Positions 54,800-63,671 of a DNA stretch of 64,000 bases are shown here, in pieces (the stretch's first letter is position 1; each line of letters opens with the position of its first letter). Origin of the DNA: Chitinophaga arvensicola (GTDB taxonomy: Bacteria; Bacteroidota; Bacteroidia; Chitinophagales; Chitinophagaceae); NCBI RefSeq assembly GCF_900110835.1, contig NZ_FOJG01000001.1:186001-250000 (forward strand), written 5' to 3'. The position numbers were made by a program, and so were the translations under genes. The notes below the pieces were generated by a model that saw only the letters and a program-made list of their open reading frames with translations, was not told where the DNA came from and made no database searches.

Positions 54800-57700
54800 T
54801 TAATTAACGGAAATACCATCTACCTTCTTCTTCCCTATCAACGGCTCCTCCTCTGCTACTTCAGGTTCCGGGAAGAAATGATAAGGCTTGTCCGACACAT
54901 ATGCCGGGTCATGCAACTTCCTCACATCTGCCTTTTTCATGAATATCGACTTGATAATCAATACCAGGAAAGGAATATACTTCATCCAACGCGGCAGATT
55001 GTACCTGTCTAACACATCTATTGAGCGTTTATTCATCGCATACATCACCGGTACCAGTACCAACGTGAGGAAAGTGGCAAAAATGAGCCCGTATACCATG
55101 GTCCAGGCCAAAGGTCCCCAGAACGCTACGTTATCTCCCCCAAAGAAAATATGCGGTTTAAACTCACTGAATAAAGCAGCAAAGTCAATATTAAAGCCCA
55201 CTGCCAGCGGAATCAGCCCCAAAATAGCAGCAATCGCCGTCAGGATTACCGGTGTCATACGGGTACGACCCGCTTCCACCACCGCCTCATATACCGGCAT
55301 ATTTTGCTGGATCAGCAGATCCGTAAACTCCACCAACACAATACCATTACGCACTACGATACCCGCCAGCGCCATAATACCTACCCCCGTCATTACAATG
55401 GAAATGTCCATTTTAAAGATCGAGAAGCCCAGGAACACCCCGATAATACTAAACAGGATCTCCATAAAGATGATCAACGGACGACCGATCGAGTTAAACT
55501 GGGTCACCATAATCATCAGGATCAACCCGAAAGCCCCCAGCATGGCCATCATCAGGAAGTTCATCGTTTCCATCTGGTCTTCCTGCTCACCGGTCATTTT
55601 AATCAGCACAGAATTCGGATGACTGAAATCCTTCAGCGAGGTTTGGATATTCTGTACCACCTCATTCGCATTCGCACCCGTTAAAATGTTGGAATACAAG
55701 GTGATTACCCGCTTCTGGTCTATACGGCGGATCCCTGCATACGTATTGGAATAATGGATATCCGCTACGGCCGACAACGGCACCTGCCGGATGGCTCCGC
55801 CCATATTCATGTCCCTGTACACCAGGTTCAGGTTCATCAGGTTATTGATATTATTACGCTGCTCCTCATTTAATCTTACCATGATCTTATACTCATCCTT
55901 CGCATCACGGATCTTGGAGGCCTCCGCTCCAAACAGCGCCGTACGCAGGGTACCACCAATCTGTTTGGTAGAAATTCCTTCTGCATTCGCCCGCTCCCGG
56001 TCAATGTTCACCACGATCTCCGGCTTGTTCGCCTCAAAATCGCTCTTCAGTTCTTCTACACCGGCAATCTGCAAAGAGTCGAGATAACGCTTAAGTCTGA
56101 ACGAAGTATTGGTCAGCTCATCAAAATTATCTCCGGAGATTTCTATATTGATAGGCTTACCTGTTGGCGGACCGCCCTGCTCCTGCTCTACCGTGATATT
56201 GGTACCCGGGATGCCTTTTACGGCGTCGCGGATCTTATCAAGGTATTGCACCGTAGATTGGCCGTTTCTCGCGCCAAACTCCACAAAAGCCACCGTTACC
56301 TTGCCCTTCTGTGGCTGCACACTCATATCCATCTGCGACGGATCTCCTGCGCCCTTCGCCACATTGGAGATAATGGATTCCACGATCGGATTCTTCGTTC
56401 CCACTACTTTGGTAATCCGGTTTTCCACCAGGTGTGTGATAGAGTCGGTATACTTCTGGTCTGTACCATTCGGCAGTTCTATATAGGTATAGATAAAGTT
56501 CGGATCAGCCTGCGGGAAGAACACCACTTTCGGGTTCCGGATGCCGGTTAATACAATACTGAAGATGAGTAACACAAAGGTGGCCACTACAATCCATACC
56601 GGGCGCCATCCCAGCAAACACCATTGCAGTATCCGCTTGTAACGCTCCTGTACTTTGGGCCAGAACCCATGCTGGAAGCGGCGTGCCACGCCACCCAGCC
56701 AGAAACGTTCCAGCACAATCATCAGGTAAAGGAAGATCACGAAGTTGCCCACACCTACGCTGCCATTGGCATAACCTACCAGCGCAATCAACGCGAATAC
56801 CCCGGAAAGAATGGAGAATTTCTTATCGAACTTCGGTTTAGGATGGTTCTCTCCTTCGTGACGGTCCATGAAATCTACTGCGAACACAGGGTTAATGATG
56901 TACGCTACTATCAGTGATGCACCCAGTGTGGTAATCAGTGTTACCGGCAGGAAGAACATGAACTTACCGATTACGCCAGGCCAGAACAGCAAAGGCACAA
57001 ACGGCGCCAACACTGTCAGCGTACCGGAGAATACCGGCAGGAATACTTCTCCCGCCGCAATCTTGGCCGCTTTCACAATTCCCAGATCCTTTCGCTGATT
57101 ATAAATACGGTGCACGTTTTCTATCACCACAATCGCATCATCCACCACAATACCCAAAGCCAGCAGGAACGAAAACAGCACCATCATATTCAATGTGAAC
57201 CCATATATCGGCATCAGCAAAAATGCGATGAACATAGAGATCGGTACTGACAATGCCACAAAGATCGCATTCACCGCACCCATGAAGAACATGAGGATAA
57301 CCGTCACCAGCAGGAAGCCGATGATAATGGTGTTGATCAGGTCATGCAGCGTTACACGGGTCGATTTTGACTGATCTGCCGTGATGGTTACTTCCAGGTT
57401 TTTCGGGAAGTAATTTGCCTTCATATCTTTCGTAATCTCCTGGATCTTATCAGATGCATCGATCAGGTTTTTACCACTCTGCTTGATAACGTTCAGTGTG
57501 ATTACATTCTTACCTCCCAGGCGTGCATAGCTTTCCTGTTCGAGGAACCCGTCTACTACATTCGCGATATCACGCAGGTATACGGTAGCGCCGGACTGTC
57601 CGCGTACAATGATGTTCGCAATCCTGGCCGGATCTTTATATTCTCCTTTTACACTGAGGGTACGCTTTTGTCCGTCCATCGGCACCAGACCACCAGAGAT

Positions 57701-58360
57701 GGTAATGTTCTCTCCCTGAATAGCGCCAATGATATCCTCGAAACTGATTTTCGCCGCATCCATCTTGTATTTATCCACGTTGATCTGGATTTCGCGTTCC
57801 AGCTCACCAACCAGTTCCACCCGGGTAATTTCATTCAGTGCTTCGATGCGGTCTTTCATATCATCCGCATATTTCTTCAGCGTTTGCAGATCGAAGTCAC
57901 CAGAAAGATTCACGTTCATGATAGGAATCTGCGATACATCCATCTTGATGATCTGCGGTTCCTGGGTGAGGTTCTGCGGCAGGTCTTTCTTTGCATCATC
58001 TACTTTTTCACGCACCTGCTGACGCGCGGCTTCAATATCTTCATTGGCATTGAACTCGATGGTGATCGCCGAGAAATCCTGCATGGAGGTACTCTTGATC
58101 TTCTTCACACCGGAGATACCGTTGAGTTGTTTTTCTATGGGTTTGGTCACCGTTGTTTCCATATCTTCCGGAGAAGTACCGGCATTAATGGTATTGATAT
58201 AGAACTGCGGGAACACTACTTCCGGAAACTGTTCCTTCGGCAGGGTATTATAGGAAAGGATACCGGCTAACGCAATGATAATGGTGGCGACGTATACGCT
58301 CACCTTATTATCAATAGACCAGCTGGTAGGCTTAAATTCTTTATGGAGATTGTCTTGCAT
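54800..58360 (-). CDS. RND-family efflux permease (HAE1/MdtB-like)
   Basis: An 1186-residue inner-membrane drug/proton antiporter. The N-terminal TM with YVATIIIALAGILSYNTLP, the proton-relay Asp pair in LALGIVVDDAIVVIENVHRIYN, and the second-half IVVRNGIVLVEFTDLL are intact. It exceeds the usual 1030-1070 residues by about 120: a segment at about 510-570 adds two hydrophobic helices between TM6 and TM7, and a periplasmic loop near 1100 (FNIDFAALFSEFKPHIFFGGDN) is long. Such enlarged forms occur in Bacteroidota. It is the last gene of an operon with its own adaptor, TolC-like channel and TetR repressor. Substrate unknown. Confidence 0.93.
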   Translation of the reverse strand: MQDNLHKEFKPTSWSIDNKVSVYVATIIIALAGILSYNTLPKEQFPEVVFPQFYINTINAGTSPEDMETTVTKPIEKQLNGISGVKKIKSTSMQDFSAITIEFNANEDIEAARQQVREKVDDAKKDLPQNLTQEPQIIKMDVSQIPIMNVNLSGDFDLQTLKKYADDMKDRIEALNEITRVELVGELEREIQINVDKYKMDAAKISFEDIIGAIQGENITISGGLVPMDGQKRTLSVKGEYKDPARIANIIVRGQSGATVYLRDIANVVDGFLEQESYARLGGKNVITLNVIKQSGKNLIDASDKIQEITKDMKANYFPKNLEVTITADQSKSTRVTLHDLINTIIIGFLLVTVILMFFMGAVNAIFVALSVPISMFIAFLLMPIYGFTLNMMVLFSFLLALGIVVDDAIVVIENVHRIYNQRKDLGIVKAAKIAAGEVFLPVFSGTLTVLAPFVPLLFWPGVIGKFMFFLPVTLITTLGASLIVAYIINPVFAVDFMDRHEGENHPKPKFDKKFSILSGVFALIALVGYANGSVGVGNFVIFLYLMIVLERFWLGGVARRFQHGFWPKVQERYKRILQWCLLGWRPVWIVVATFVLLIFSIVLTGIRNPKVVFFPQADPNFIYTYIELPNGTDQKYTDSITHLVENRITKVVGTKNPIVESIISNVAKGAGDPSQMDMSVQPQKGKVTVAFVEFGARNGQSTVQYLDKIRDAVKGIPGTNITVEQEQGGPPTGKPINIEISGDNFDELTNTSFRLKRYLDSLQIAGVEELKSDFEANKPEIVVNIDRERANAEGISTKQIGGTLRTALFGAEASKIRDAKDEYKIMVRLNEEQRNNINNLMNLNLVYRDMNMGGAIRQVPLSAVADIHYSNTYAGIRRIDQKRVITLYSNILTGANANEVVQNIQTSLKDFSHPNSVLIKMTGEQEDQMETMNFLMMAMLGAFGLILMIMVTQFNSIGRPLIIFMEILFSIIGVFLGFSIFKMDISIVMTGVGIMALAGIVVRNGIVLVEFTDLLIQQNMPVYEAVVEAGRTRMTPVILTAIAAILGLIPLAVGFNIDFAALFSEFKPHIFFGGDNVAFWGPLAWTMVYGLIFATFLTLVLVPVMYAMNKRSIDVLDRYNLPRWMKYIPFLVLIIKSIFMKKADVRKLHDPAYVSDKPYHFFPEPEVAEEEPLIGKKKVDGISVN

Positions 58361-58387
58361 ACACTTGGTTTTAGCTGTTTAGCCAGC

Positions 58388-59512
58388 TTATAATTTAATC
58401 AGGTCGTTATCATTCAACCCCTGAAAACCGGTGGTGATAATTTTATCACCCGTTGTCAAGCCACTTTTTATTTCTGCTTTATCATTGTAAGTGCGGCCCA
58501 GTTCAATGGTTTTGCGTTGTGCTACCATTTTGCCATTGGCGTTCTGTGCAATGAGTACATAAGGTTTACCGGCGGTATACTGGATTACGCTTACAGGAAT
58601 CACTACCGCATTTTTGGCGGTATAATCCACGATCCGGATGTGTGCGATCATGTTCGGACGCAGTACATTATCCGGTTTCAGCGGCACTTCAATTTTGATG
58701 GTGCGGCTCAGCGGATCGATGGTCCGGGAAGCGAAGCTGATATTGGTGCGGATCTCGCGGTTAATATCCGGGAAAGATAAGATCACGTCGTCGCCTGTTT
58801 TCAGCAACCCGGCATAGGCTTCTGCTACATTGGCTGTTACTTTCAGGTTATTGGCGTTTACCACGCGGAAGGCTGGTGCGCCCGGAGCGGCGTTGTCACC
58901 CACTTTGGCAATCACGGCATCCACGGTGCCGCTGATAGGAGCAATGATGCGGGTTTGCGCTTGCTGATCCTGCAGGGTAGCCATCTTTCTTTCGAGGCTT
59001 TCCTTCTGGTTTTTGGCGTTGAGGTATTGTACTTCAGAGCCTATTTTCTGTGCCCAGAGATTCTTCTGCTTTTCAAACAGGGTATTCGCCAGTTCCATCT
59101 GGGTGCGGAGTTCGGCCATATTGGCTCTCAGTACCTGGTCATCTACCTGTGCCAGTGTTTGTCCCTGGCTTACGTTTTGTCCTTCTCTTACCAGGATGCT
59201 GGTGATTACACCGGGTACGCGGGCAGACACGTTTACGTTTTCACGGGCGTCCACACTTCCCTGAACATCGATGTAATGTTCAAACAGGGTATCTGTTACA
59301 GCGGTCACGCTAACGTCTTTCATTTTCTGTGCGCTGGAATCTTTTACGCCTACTTCTTTTTCCAGAGCAGCTATTTTCTTATCGATACCTTCATTATACT
59401 TTACTTTCTCTTGTTTTAACTGCTGGAGTTTTGCCGCTTTATCGCCACCGCCGCCGCAGGCAGCCAGCACCAGTGTGAGGGAAGCGATCAGGAAAGCATA
59501 TTTCTTAGTCAT
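58388..59512 (-). CDS. RND efflux periplasmic adaptor (membrane fusion protein)
   Basis: A 374-residue lipoprotein (lipobox VLAACGG). Layout: a helical region with AKLQQLKQEKVKYNEGID, a biotinyl-lipoyl half (VNVSARVPGVITSILVREGQNVSQGQ), a long helical hairpin (about 125-175) and a second lipoyl half (RIIAPISGTVDAVIAKVGDNA), then beta-barrel and membrane-proximal domains. It links the RND pump to the TolC channel. Gaps of 27 and 36 bp to its neighbours imply one transcript. Confidence 0.93.
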   Translation of the reverse strand: MTKKYAFLIASLTLVLAACGGGGDKAAKLQQLKQEKVKYNEGIDKKIAALEKEVGVKDSSAQKMKDVSVTAVTDTLFEHYIDVQGSVDARENVNVSARVPGVITSILVREGQNVSQGQTLAQVDDQVLRANMAELRTQMELANTLFEKQKNLWAQKIGSEVQYLNAKNQKESLERKMATLQDQQAQTRIIAPISGTVDAVIAKVGDNAAPGAPAFRVVNANNLKVTANVAEAYAGLLKTGDDVILSFPDINREIRTNISFASRTIDPLSRTIKIEVPLKPDNVLRPNMIAHIRIVDYTAKNAVVIPVSVIQYTAGKPYVLIAQNANGKMVAQRKTIELGRTYNDKAEIKSGLTTGDKIITTGFQGLNDNDLIKL

Positions 59513-59548
59513 ATAGTTAGTAGTGAAATGGTGATTGAATGATTAAGC

Positions 59549-60907
59549 TTATAGTTTGCCGTATGATTTCAGCAGGTCTATTTTAGCCACAATTGCATTG
59601 AACAATGCGGTGAAATAGTTGTTCTGCGCGGTGAGCAGGTCGTTTTCCGCCGTTGTCATCTCCAGGCTGGAACCTACGCCCTCCCTGTATTTGATCTGGG
59701 TGGTATGATATACGTCCTGTGCCAGTTCCATATTCTTTTCCTGTGCTTCCAGCGTGAGTACGTTGTTTCGGAAAGTAGAGGACGATTGTTCTCTTTCGAG
59801 ATCTATTCCCAGCTTCGCATCTTCAATCGCTATTTCACTTTTCTTTACAGTGAGCCATGCCTGGTCTACCTGCCGTTTGCGCTGTAGTCCGGTAAAAATG
59901 GGGACAGACAGGTTAAGACCGGTGTTTACATAGCCGTACCACATCTGGTTCTGGAAGTAGTCGAACTTATCACTTCCCCTCAGCGCGCCGGTAGAACCGA
60001 ACAGCTGGAGGGATGGCAGGCCTTTCATCTTATATCTTTTCAGATCATATTCATTCGCTTTCTTCTGTGTTTGCAGTAACTGGTATTCGATCCTTTGGGA
60101 GTAATCGAATTTATCCATATCGAGTACATCTGCCACGATACGTTCGGTAGACAGTGTATCCGTTAACGTGATAGACTGCTTCAAAGGCATGCCCATCTGG
60201 TATTTCAGCGAGGCGGTACCCAGTTCGATCAGGTTACGGAGTTTGGTTTGTTCTGTCTGCAGGTTGGTAAACTGAACGATCAGGCGATCTACGTCCAGCT
60301 TTTCTGCGAGTCCGTTTTTATAGATCTCTTTTGTTTCACCGAGAATCTTTTCCAGGGAACTGATGTTTTCGGAAAGAATGGTCAGTGCTTTATTGGCCGA
60401 CAGTACATTATAATAAGCTTTGTACACATTTTCCTTTACATCGATCTCTGTTTTGGTAACGTTCTGTGCTACCAGGTCTTCCAGTGTTTTACGTGCCTGG
60501 AGGGCAACGAGTACGCTCGGATCAAAGAGTACCTGGGTGAGTTTCACTTCTCCCAGCAGGTTATGCGGCAGCTGGAAGGAAACAACGGTAAAGGAATCTT
60601 TGGGTAACCCAAAGTTCCTCATATTAAACATTTGTTTCTGCGTGATGGGGTTGTACTGGTAAGAACCGGTACCAGCGATGTTTGGCAGGGCCATACCGCT
60701 GACTTCCTTATTCTTGGCCAGCTGGATGAGTTCATCCAGTTTAGCGGTTTTAACAGTGTTTTTATTAGCCAGTGCATAGTCCACCGCTTCTTTGGCAGTC
60801 AGGCGGATAGGTTCCGGCGTAATCTGCTGCTGGGCAACGGCGACGGTGGCCATTATCAGCAGCCACACTACAAAAGCCATACTGGTGAGCCTTTTGATTG
60901 ATAGCAT
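59549..60907 (-). CDS. TolC-family outer-membrane efflux protein
   Basis: A 452-residue TolC-family protein with signal peptide (ending TVAVAQ). The two long helical hairpins are visible, with AKEAVDYALANKNTVKTAKLD and VGSSLEMTTAENDLLTAQNNYFTALFNAIVAKIDLLKSYGKL at the ends. I chose the ATG at 60907 (MLSIKRLTS); the reading from 60946 has an unlikely leader and would overlap tetR. Only four bases separate it from the tetR stop, so cotranscription is nearly certain. Confidence 0.93.
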   Translation of the reverse strand: MLSIKRLTSMAFVVWLLIMATVAVAQQQITPEPIRLTAKEAVDYALANKNTVKTAKLDELIQLAKNKEVSGMALPNIAGTGSYQYNPITQKQMFNMRNFGLPKDSFTVVSFQLPHNLLGEVKLTQVLFDPSVLVALQARKTLEDLVAQNVTKTEIDVKENVYKAYYNVLSANKALTILSENISSLEKILGETKEIYKNGLAEKLDVDRLIVQFTNLQTEQTKLRNLIELGTASLKYQMGMPLKQSITLTDTLSTERIVADVLDMDKFDYSQRIEYQLLQTQKKANEYDLKRYKMKGLPSLQLFGSTGALRGSDKFDYFQNQMWYGYVNTGLNLSVPIFTGLQRKRQVDQAWLTVKKSEIAIEDAKLGIDLEREQSSSTFRNNVLTLEAQEKNMELAQDVYHTTQIKYREGVGSSLEMTTAENDLLTAQNNYFTALFNAIVAKIDLLKSYGKL

Positions 60908-60911
60908 AGTG

Positions 60912-61523
60912 TTATTTATTTTGCGATAGTTGTTTATATTCTTCAATCAGCTGGTATCCTTTTACAGAAGCCACCCCATATAAAAAATTCTCCAGCAACA
61001 CTTTCTGCACTTTGTTCATATCATTTACACCTGTAAAAACTTCCGGCTGAAAACAGATCATACACCCATGTATGCGGTATTGTGTTAATATTTTAATGTC
61101 GATATCGGGTCTGTACACACCTTCCTGGATACCTCTTTCCATATTTTCCCGGATCATGGTAGCCAGGGTATTATTCTGATAATCGAGGAAAGCCTGGTAG
61201 GCTTTTGAATGAACTTTCTGCAGATCCAGTATAATAACAGGGTTCATATTTCGCAGGCGGCGGTCTAACATGTCCATTACGAGGAACAATTCATCAATAG
61301 CGTCTTTAGATTTTTTCCGGTCTTCAATACATTCTTCCGTCACGATATGAATGAAACGGCTGATGGTCTGACACACCATGTCATCCTTATCAGTGAAATG
61401 GGCATACAATGTTTTCTTGGAGATGCCCATTCTTTCAGCGATGTCATCCATGGTAATCGAGCGGGTACCAAACTGACGAAACAGGCCGAAAGCCGTGTCC
61501 ATAATACGTTCCTGTACTTCCAT
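60912..61523 (-). CDS. TetR/AcrR-family repressor of the efflux operon
   Basis: A 203-residue TetR-family regulator. The N-terminal helix-turn-helix is ITMDDIAERMGISKKTLYAHFTDKDDMV. The C-terminal ligand domain is helical and matches no specific sensor I know. It heads the efflux operon and has a perfect inverted-repeat operator in its promoter, so it probably represses itself and the pump and is released by pump substrates. Confidence 0.95.
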   Translation of the reverse strand: MEVQERIMDTAFGLFRQFGTRSITMDDIAERMGISKKTLYAHFTDKDDMVCQTISRFIHIVTEECIEDRKKSKDAIDELFLVMDMLDRRLRNMNPVIILDLQKVHSKAYQAFLDYQNNTLATMIRENMERGIQEGVYRPDIDIKILTQYRIHGCMICFQPEVFTGVNDMNKVQKVLLENFLYGVASVKGYQLIEEYKQLSQNK

Positions 61524-61556
61524 AATTTACAGCATTAACCCTGGTGTTATGCGGAA

Positions 61557-61587
61557 CAAAACTATGGAAACTTTCCAAACTTCCAAA
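61557..61587 (-). promoter_or_regulatory. Promoter of the tetR-efflux operon
   Basis: On the minus strand TTTG at 61584-61587 and TAGTTTTG at 61557-61564 are 19 bp apart, matching TTTG-N19-TAnnTTTG at every fixed base. Leader of about 29 bases. Confidence 0.78.
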
Positions 61588-61594
61588 GTTTCCA
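61565..61594. promoter_or_regulatory. TetR operator (30-bp perfect inverted repeat)
   Basis: Ten-base arms TGGAAACTTT (61565-61574) and AAAGTTTCCA (61585-61594) flank a 10-base spacer. It covers the entire promoter spacer and the -33 box and ends exactly at the -7 element, so protein binding would block RNA polymerase. Length and symmetry fit TetR-family operators. Confidence 0.8.
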
Positions 61595-61688
61595 GTAATA
61601 TTTTTTTGAATGTGGCAACATTCATTTAAGTGACAGCCGCTTCCTGCTTTAAGCTTTATTGTCTAATTTGCAGCCCTAATCACGAACC

Positions 61689-62297
61689 ATGTCGCCAAAG
61701 CTTAGATTAAAAGTATTTGCATCCAGACTGTTGCGTTACTTCTTCCAGGGACTGCTGATATTGGCGCCCATTGGCATTACTGCGCTGACTTTGTACTGGG
61801 CTTTTGTTACCATCGACAATATTATCCCGAAGGAGTTGATTCCGGAGGGGGCAGCCTATGCGTTTTTGAAGTATAAGGGGGTAGGATTTGCGGCGGTACT
61901 GATACTGATCGTTGCCGTGGGTTATCTCAGCTCCTCCTTTATTATCGGCCGTATCTTCGACCTGTTTGATCACCTGCTGGAGCGTACGCCTTTTATCAAG
62001 TACATCTATTCATCTATCAAAGATGTTTTTGATGCGTTTGTAGGTGAAAAGAAGAAGTTTGATCATCCGGTGCTGGTCCAGATTTACGGAGTGGATGTAT
62101 GGGAGATGGGATTTATTACGCAGACAGAGCTGACCAATTTAGGCCTCGAGGGTTATATGGCGGTATATGTACCACATGCTTACGCCATAACGGGTAAGGT
62201 GTTTATGGTGCCGAAAGACCGGGTGAAGCCGCTGACCAACGTATCTGCGGGAGAGGCGATGAAGTTTGCCGTAAGTGGTGGTGTAACCCATATCTGA
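61689..62297 (+). CDS. DUF502 membrane protein
   Basis: A 202-residue protein with two N-terminal transmembrane helices (about 18-42 and 60-82) and a soluble C-terminal half: PFIKYIYSSIKDVFDAFVGE, GFITQTELTNLGLEGYMAVYVPHAYAITGKVFMVPKDRV. This is DUF502, widely conserved in bacteria and without known function. A -7-like TAATTTGC lies just upstream. Transcription ends at a strong terminator. Confidence 0.92.
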   Translation: MSPKLRLKVFASRLLRYFFQGLLILAPIGITALTLYWAFVTIDNIIPKELIPEGAAYAFLKYKGVGFAAVLILIVAVGYLSSSFIIGRIFDLFDHLLERTPFIKYIYSSIKDVFDAFVGEKKKFDHPVLVQIYGVDVWEMGFITQTELTNLGLEGYMAVYVPHAYAITGKVFMVPKDRVKPLTNVSAGEAMKFAVSGGVTHI

Positions 62298-62414
62298 CGT
62301 GGGTTTCGCGATCAGGTACATTTCACGTGCAGGTCAGAGGCAGGTCCATGGCTAAGCTGCGGTTATCTACAAATCACCTGTAAGTAACTCAGATATAAAT
62401 TTATTCAAATAATA

Positions 62415-62464
62415 ATGCTGATATTTTATTATCCCTGGAGATAAAATATCAGCATCTTTTTTTT
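62415..62464 (+). terminator. Terminator of the DUF502 gene
   Basis: A 14-bp perfect stem (62415-62428 with 62442-62455) followed by eight T residues. The 200-bp gap between DUF502 and the next gene holds nothing else I recognise. Confidence 0.85.
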
Positions 62465-62497
62465 CGCTATATTCGTCTTCCCAAAAAATATAGTGAC

Positions 62498-63478
62498 ATG
62501 TTAACCCACACCTGGATACGAATTTCCGTATGCTTTATGGCTATGATATTATCATGTACGGCTTGCTGTGCATGGGGATTTTTTGCGCATCAGCGGATCA
62601 ACCGGCTGGCGGTATTCTGTTTACCGCCGGAGATGATAGTGCTCTATAAGCCGCAACTGGAGTACATTACCGTGCATGCCACCGATCCTGACAAGCGCAG
62701 GTACGCGGTGGCAGCGGAAGCGCCCCGGCATTACATTGACATTGATCTGTTTGACAAGCCGCCCTATGCGCAGATTCCCCGCAACTGGAAAGATGCCGTG
62801 GCAAAGTATACGGCCGACTCGTTGCAACGCAACGGTATCCTGCCCTGGCACCTTGAAAAGATGCTGGCTATGCTCACGCAGGCTTTCCGGGAAAAAGACC
62901 AGCAGCGCATATTACGGCTCTCCGCAGAGCTGGGGCATTATATAGCGGATGCACATGTACCGCTGCACGCCTGCTCCAATCACAACGGGCAGTTCACGGG
63001 GCAGCAGGGCATCCATGGGCTGTGGGAGTCGCGTATACCGGAGCTGCTGGCGGATAAGGAATTCGATTACTGGGCAGGGAAAGCGGTCTATATCCCGGAG
63101 CCCCGCAAGTATATCTGGGATATTATCCGGGTGAGCGGAATGGCCGCAGATACAGTATTGCGCTTTGAAAAGCGGTTAAGCGAACAGTTTCCTGCTGGCA
63201 GGCGTTATGCATATGAAAACCGCAACGGGATACTGATACGTACTTACGCTGAAGACTATACGAAAGCGTATGCACTTTCGATGGGCGACATGGTAGAACG
63301 CCGCATGAAGAACGCAATAGCAGCTGTAGCTGCCGCCTGGTACACTGCCTGGGTAAATGCGGGGCAGCCTTCTTTACAGGACCTGACCCATACAAGCCTG
63401 ACGCCGGTGGAGTTACAGGAGGTAGAGCAATTGCAGCAGCAATGGCTGGAAGGCAGGCTACCCGTACGGGAGGAGTGA
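62498..63478 (+). CDS. Exported zinc-dependent phospholipase C-family protein
   Basis: A 326-residue protein with a likely signal peptide (1-25, ending SCTACCA). The mature N-terminus then starts WGFFAHQRIN: in zinc phospholipase C and S1/P1-type enzymes the first residue is Trp and a nearby His binds zinc. Further ligands are probable in APRHYIDIDLF, LGHYIADAHVPLHACSNHNGQ and HGLWESRIPELL, the zinc-PLC/nuclease pattern of His and Asp clusters. Substrate, phospholipid or nucleic acid, is not certain. Long helical C-terminus. Monocistronic. Confidence 0.82.
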   Translation: MLTHTWIRISVCFMAMILSCTACCAWGFFAHQRINRLAVFCLPPEMIVLYKPQLEYITVHATDPDKRRYAVAAEAPRHYIDIDLFDKPPYAQIPRNWKDAVAKYTADSLQRNGILPWHLEKMLAMLTQAFREKDQQRILRLSAELGHYIADAHVPLHACSNHNGQFTGQQGIHGLWESRIPELLADKEFDYWAGKAVYIPEPRKYIWDIIRVSGMAADTVLRFEKRLSEQFPAGRRYAYENRNGILIRTYAEDYTKAYALSMGDMVERRMKNAIAAVAAAWYTAWVNAGQPSLQDLTHTSLTPVELQEVEQLQQQWLEGRLPVREE

Positions 63479-63526
63479 ATTGGTTAAAATATTTATGGTA
63501 ATACTTAATAATTAGAAAAGAAATTT

Positions 63527-63534
63527 TATCTTTG
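63527..63534 (+). promoter_or_regulatory. -7 element of serC
   Basis: TATCTTTG followed by C, a full match to TAnnTTTG. It would start a leader of about 130 bases. No good -33 box at 19-20 bp. Confidence 0.45.
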
Positions 63535-63671
63535 CCTATACCATCTTTTAGCCTATCCTACACCACGCGCCTTACTGGTTTTAAAACACCCGTGCCGTTT
63601 TTTTTCCGTTTCCTTAGAAAAACCAAAACAAAGTGGAAAGATCAAAAAATGAATTTAATCTGAATCGCAAC

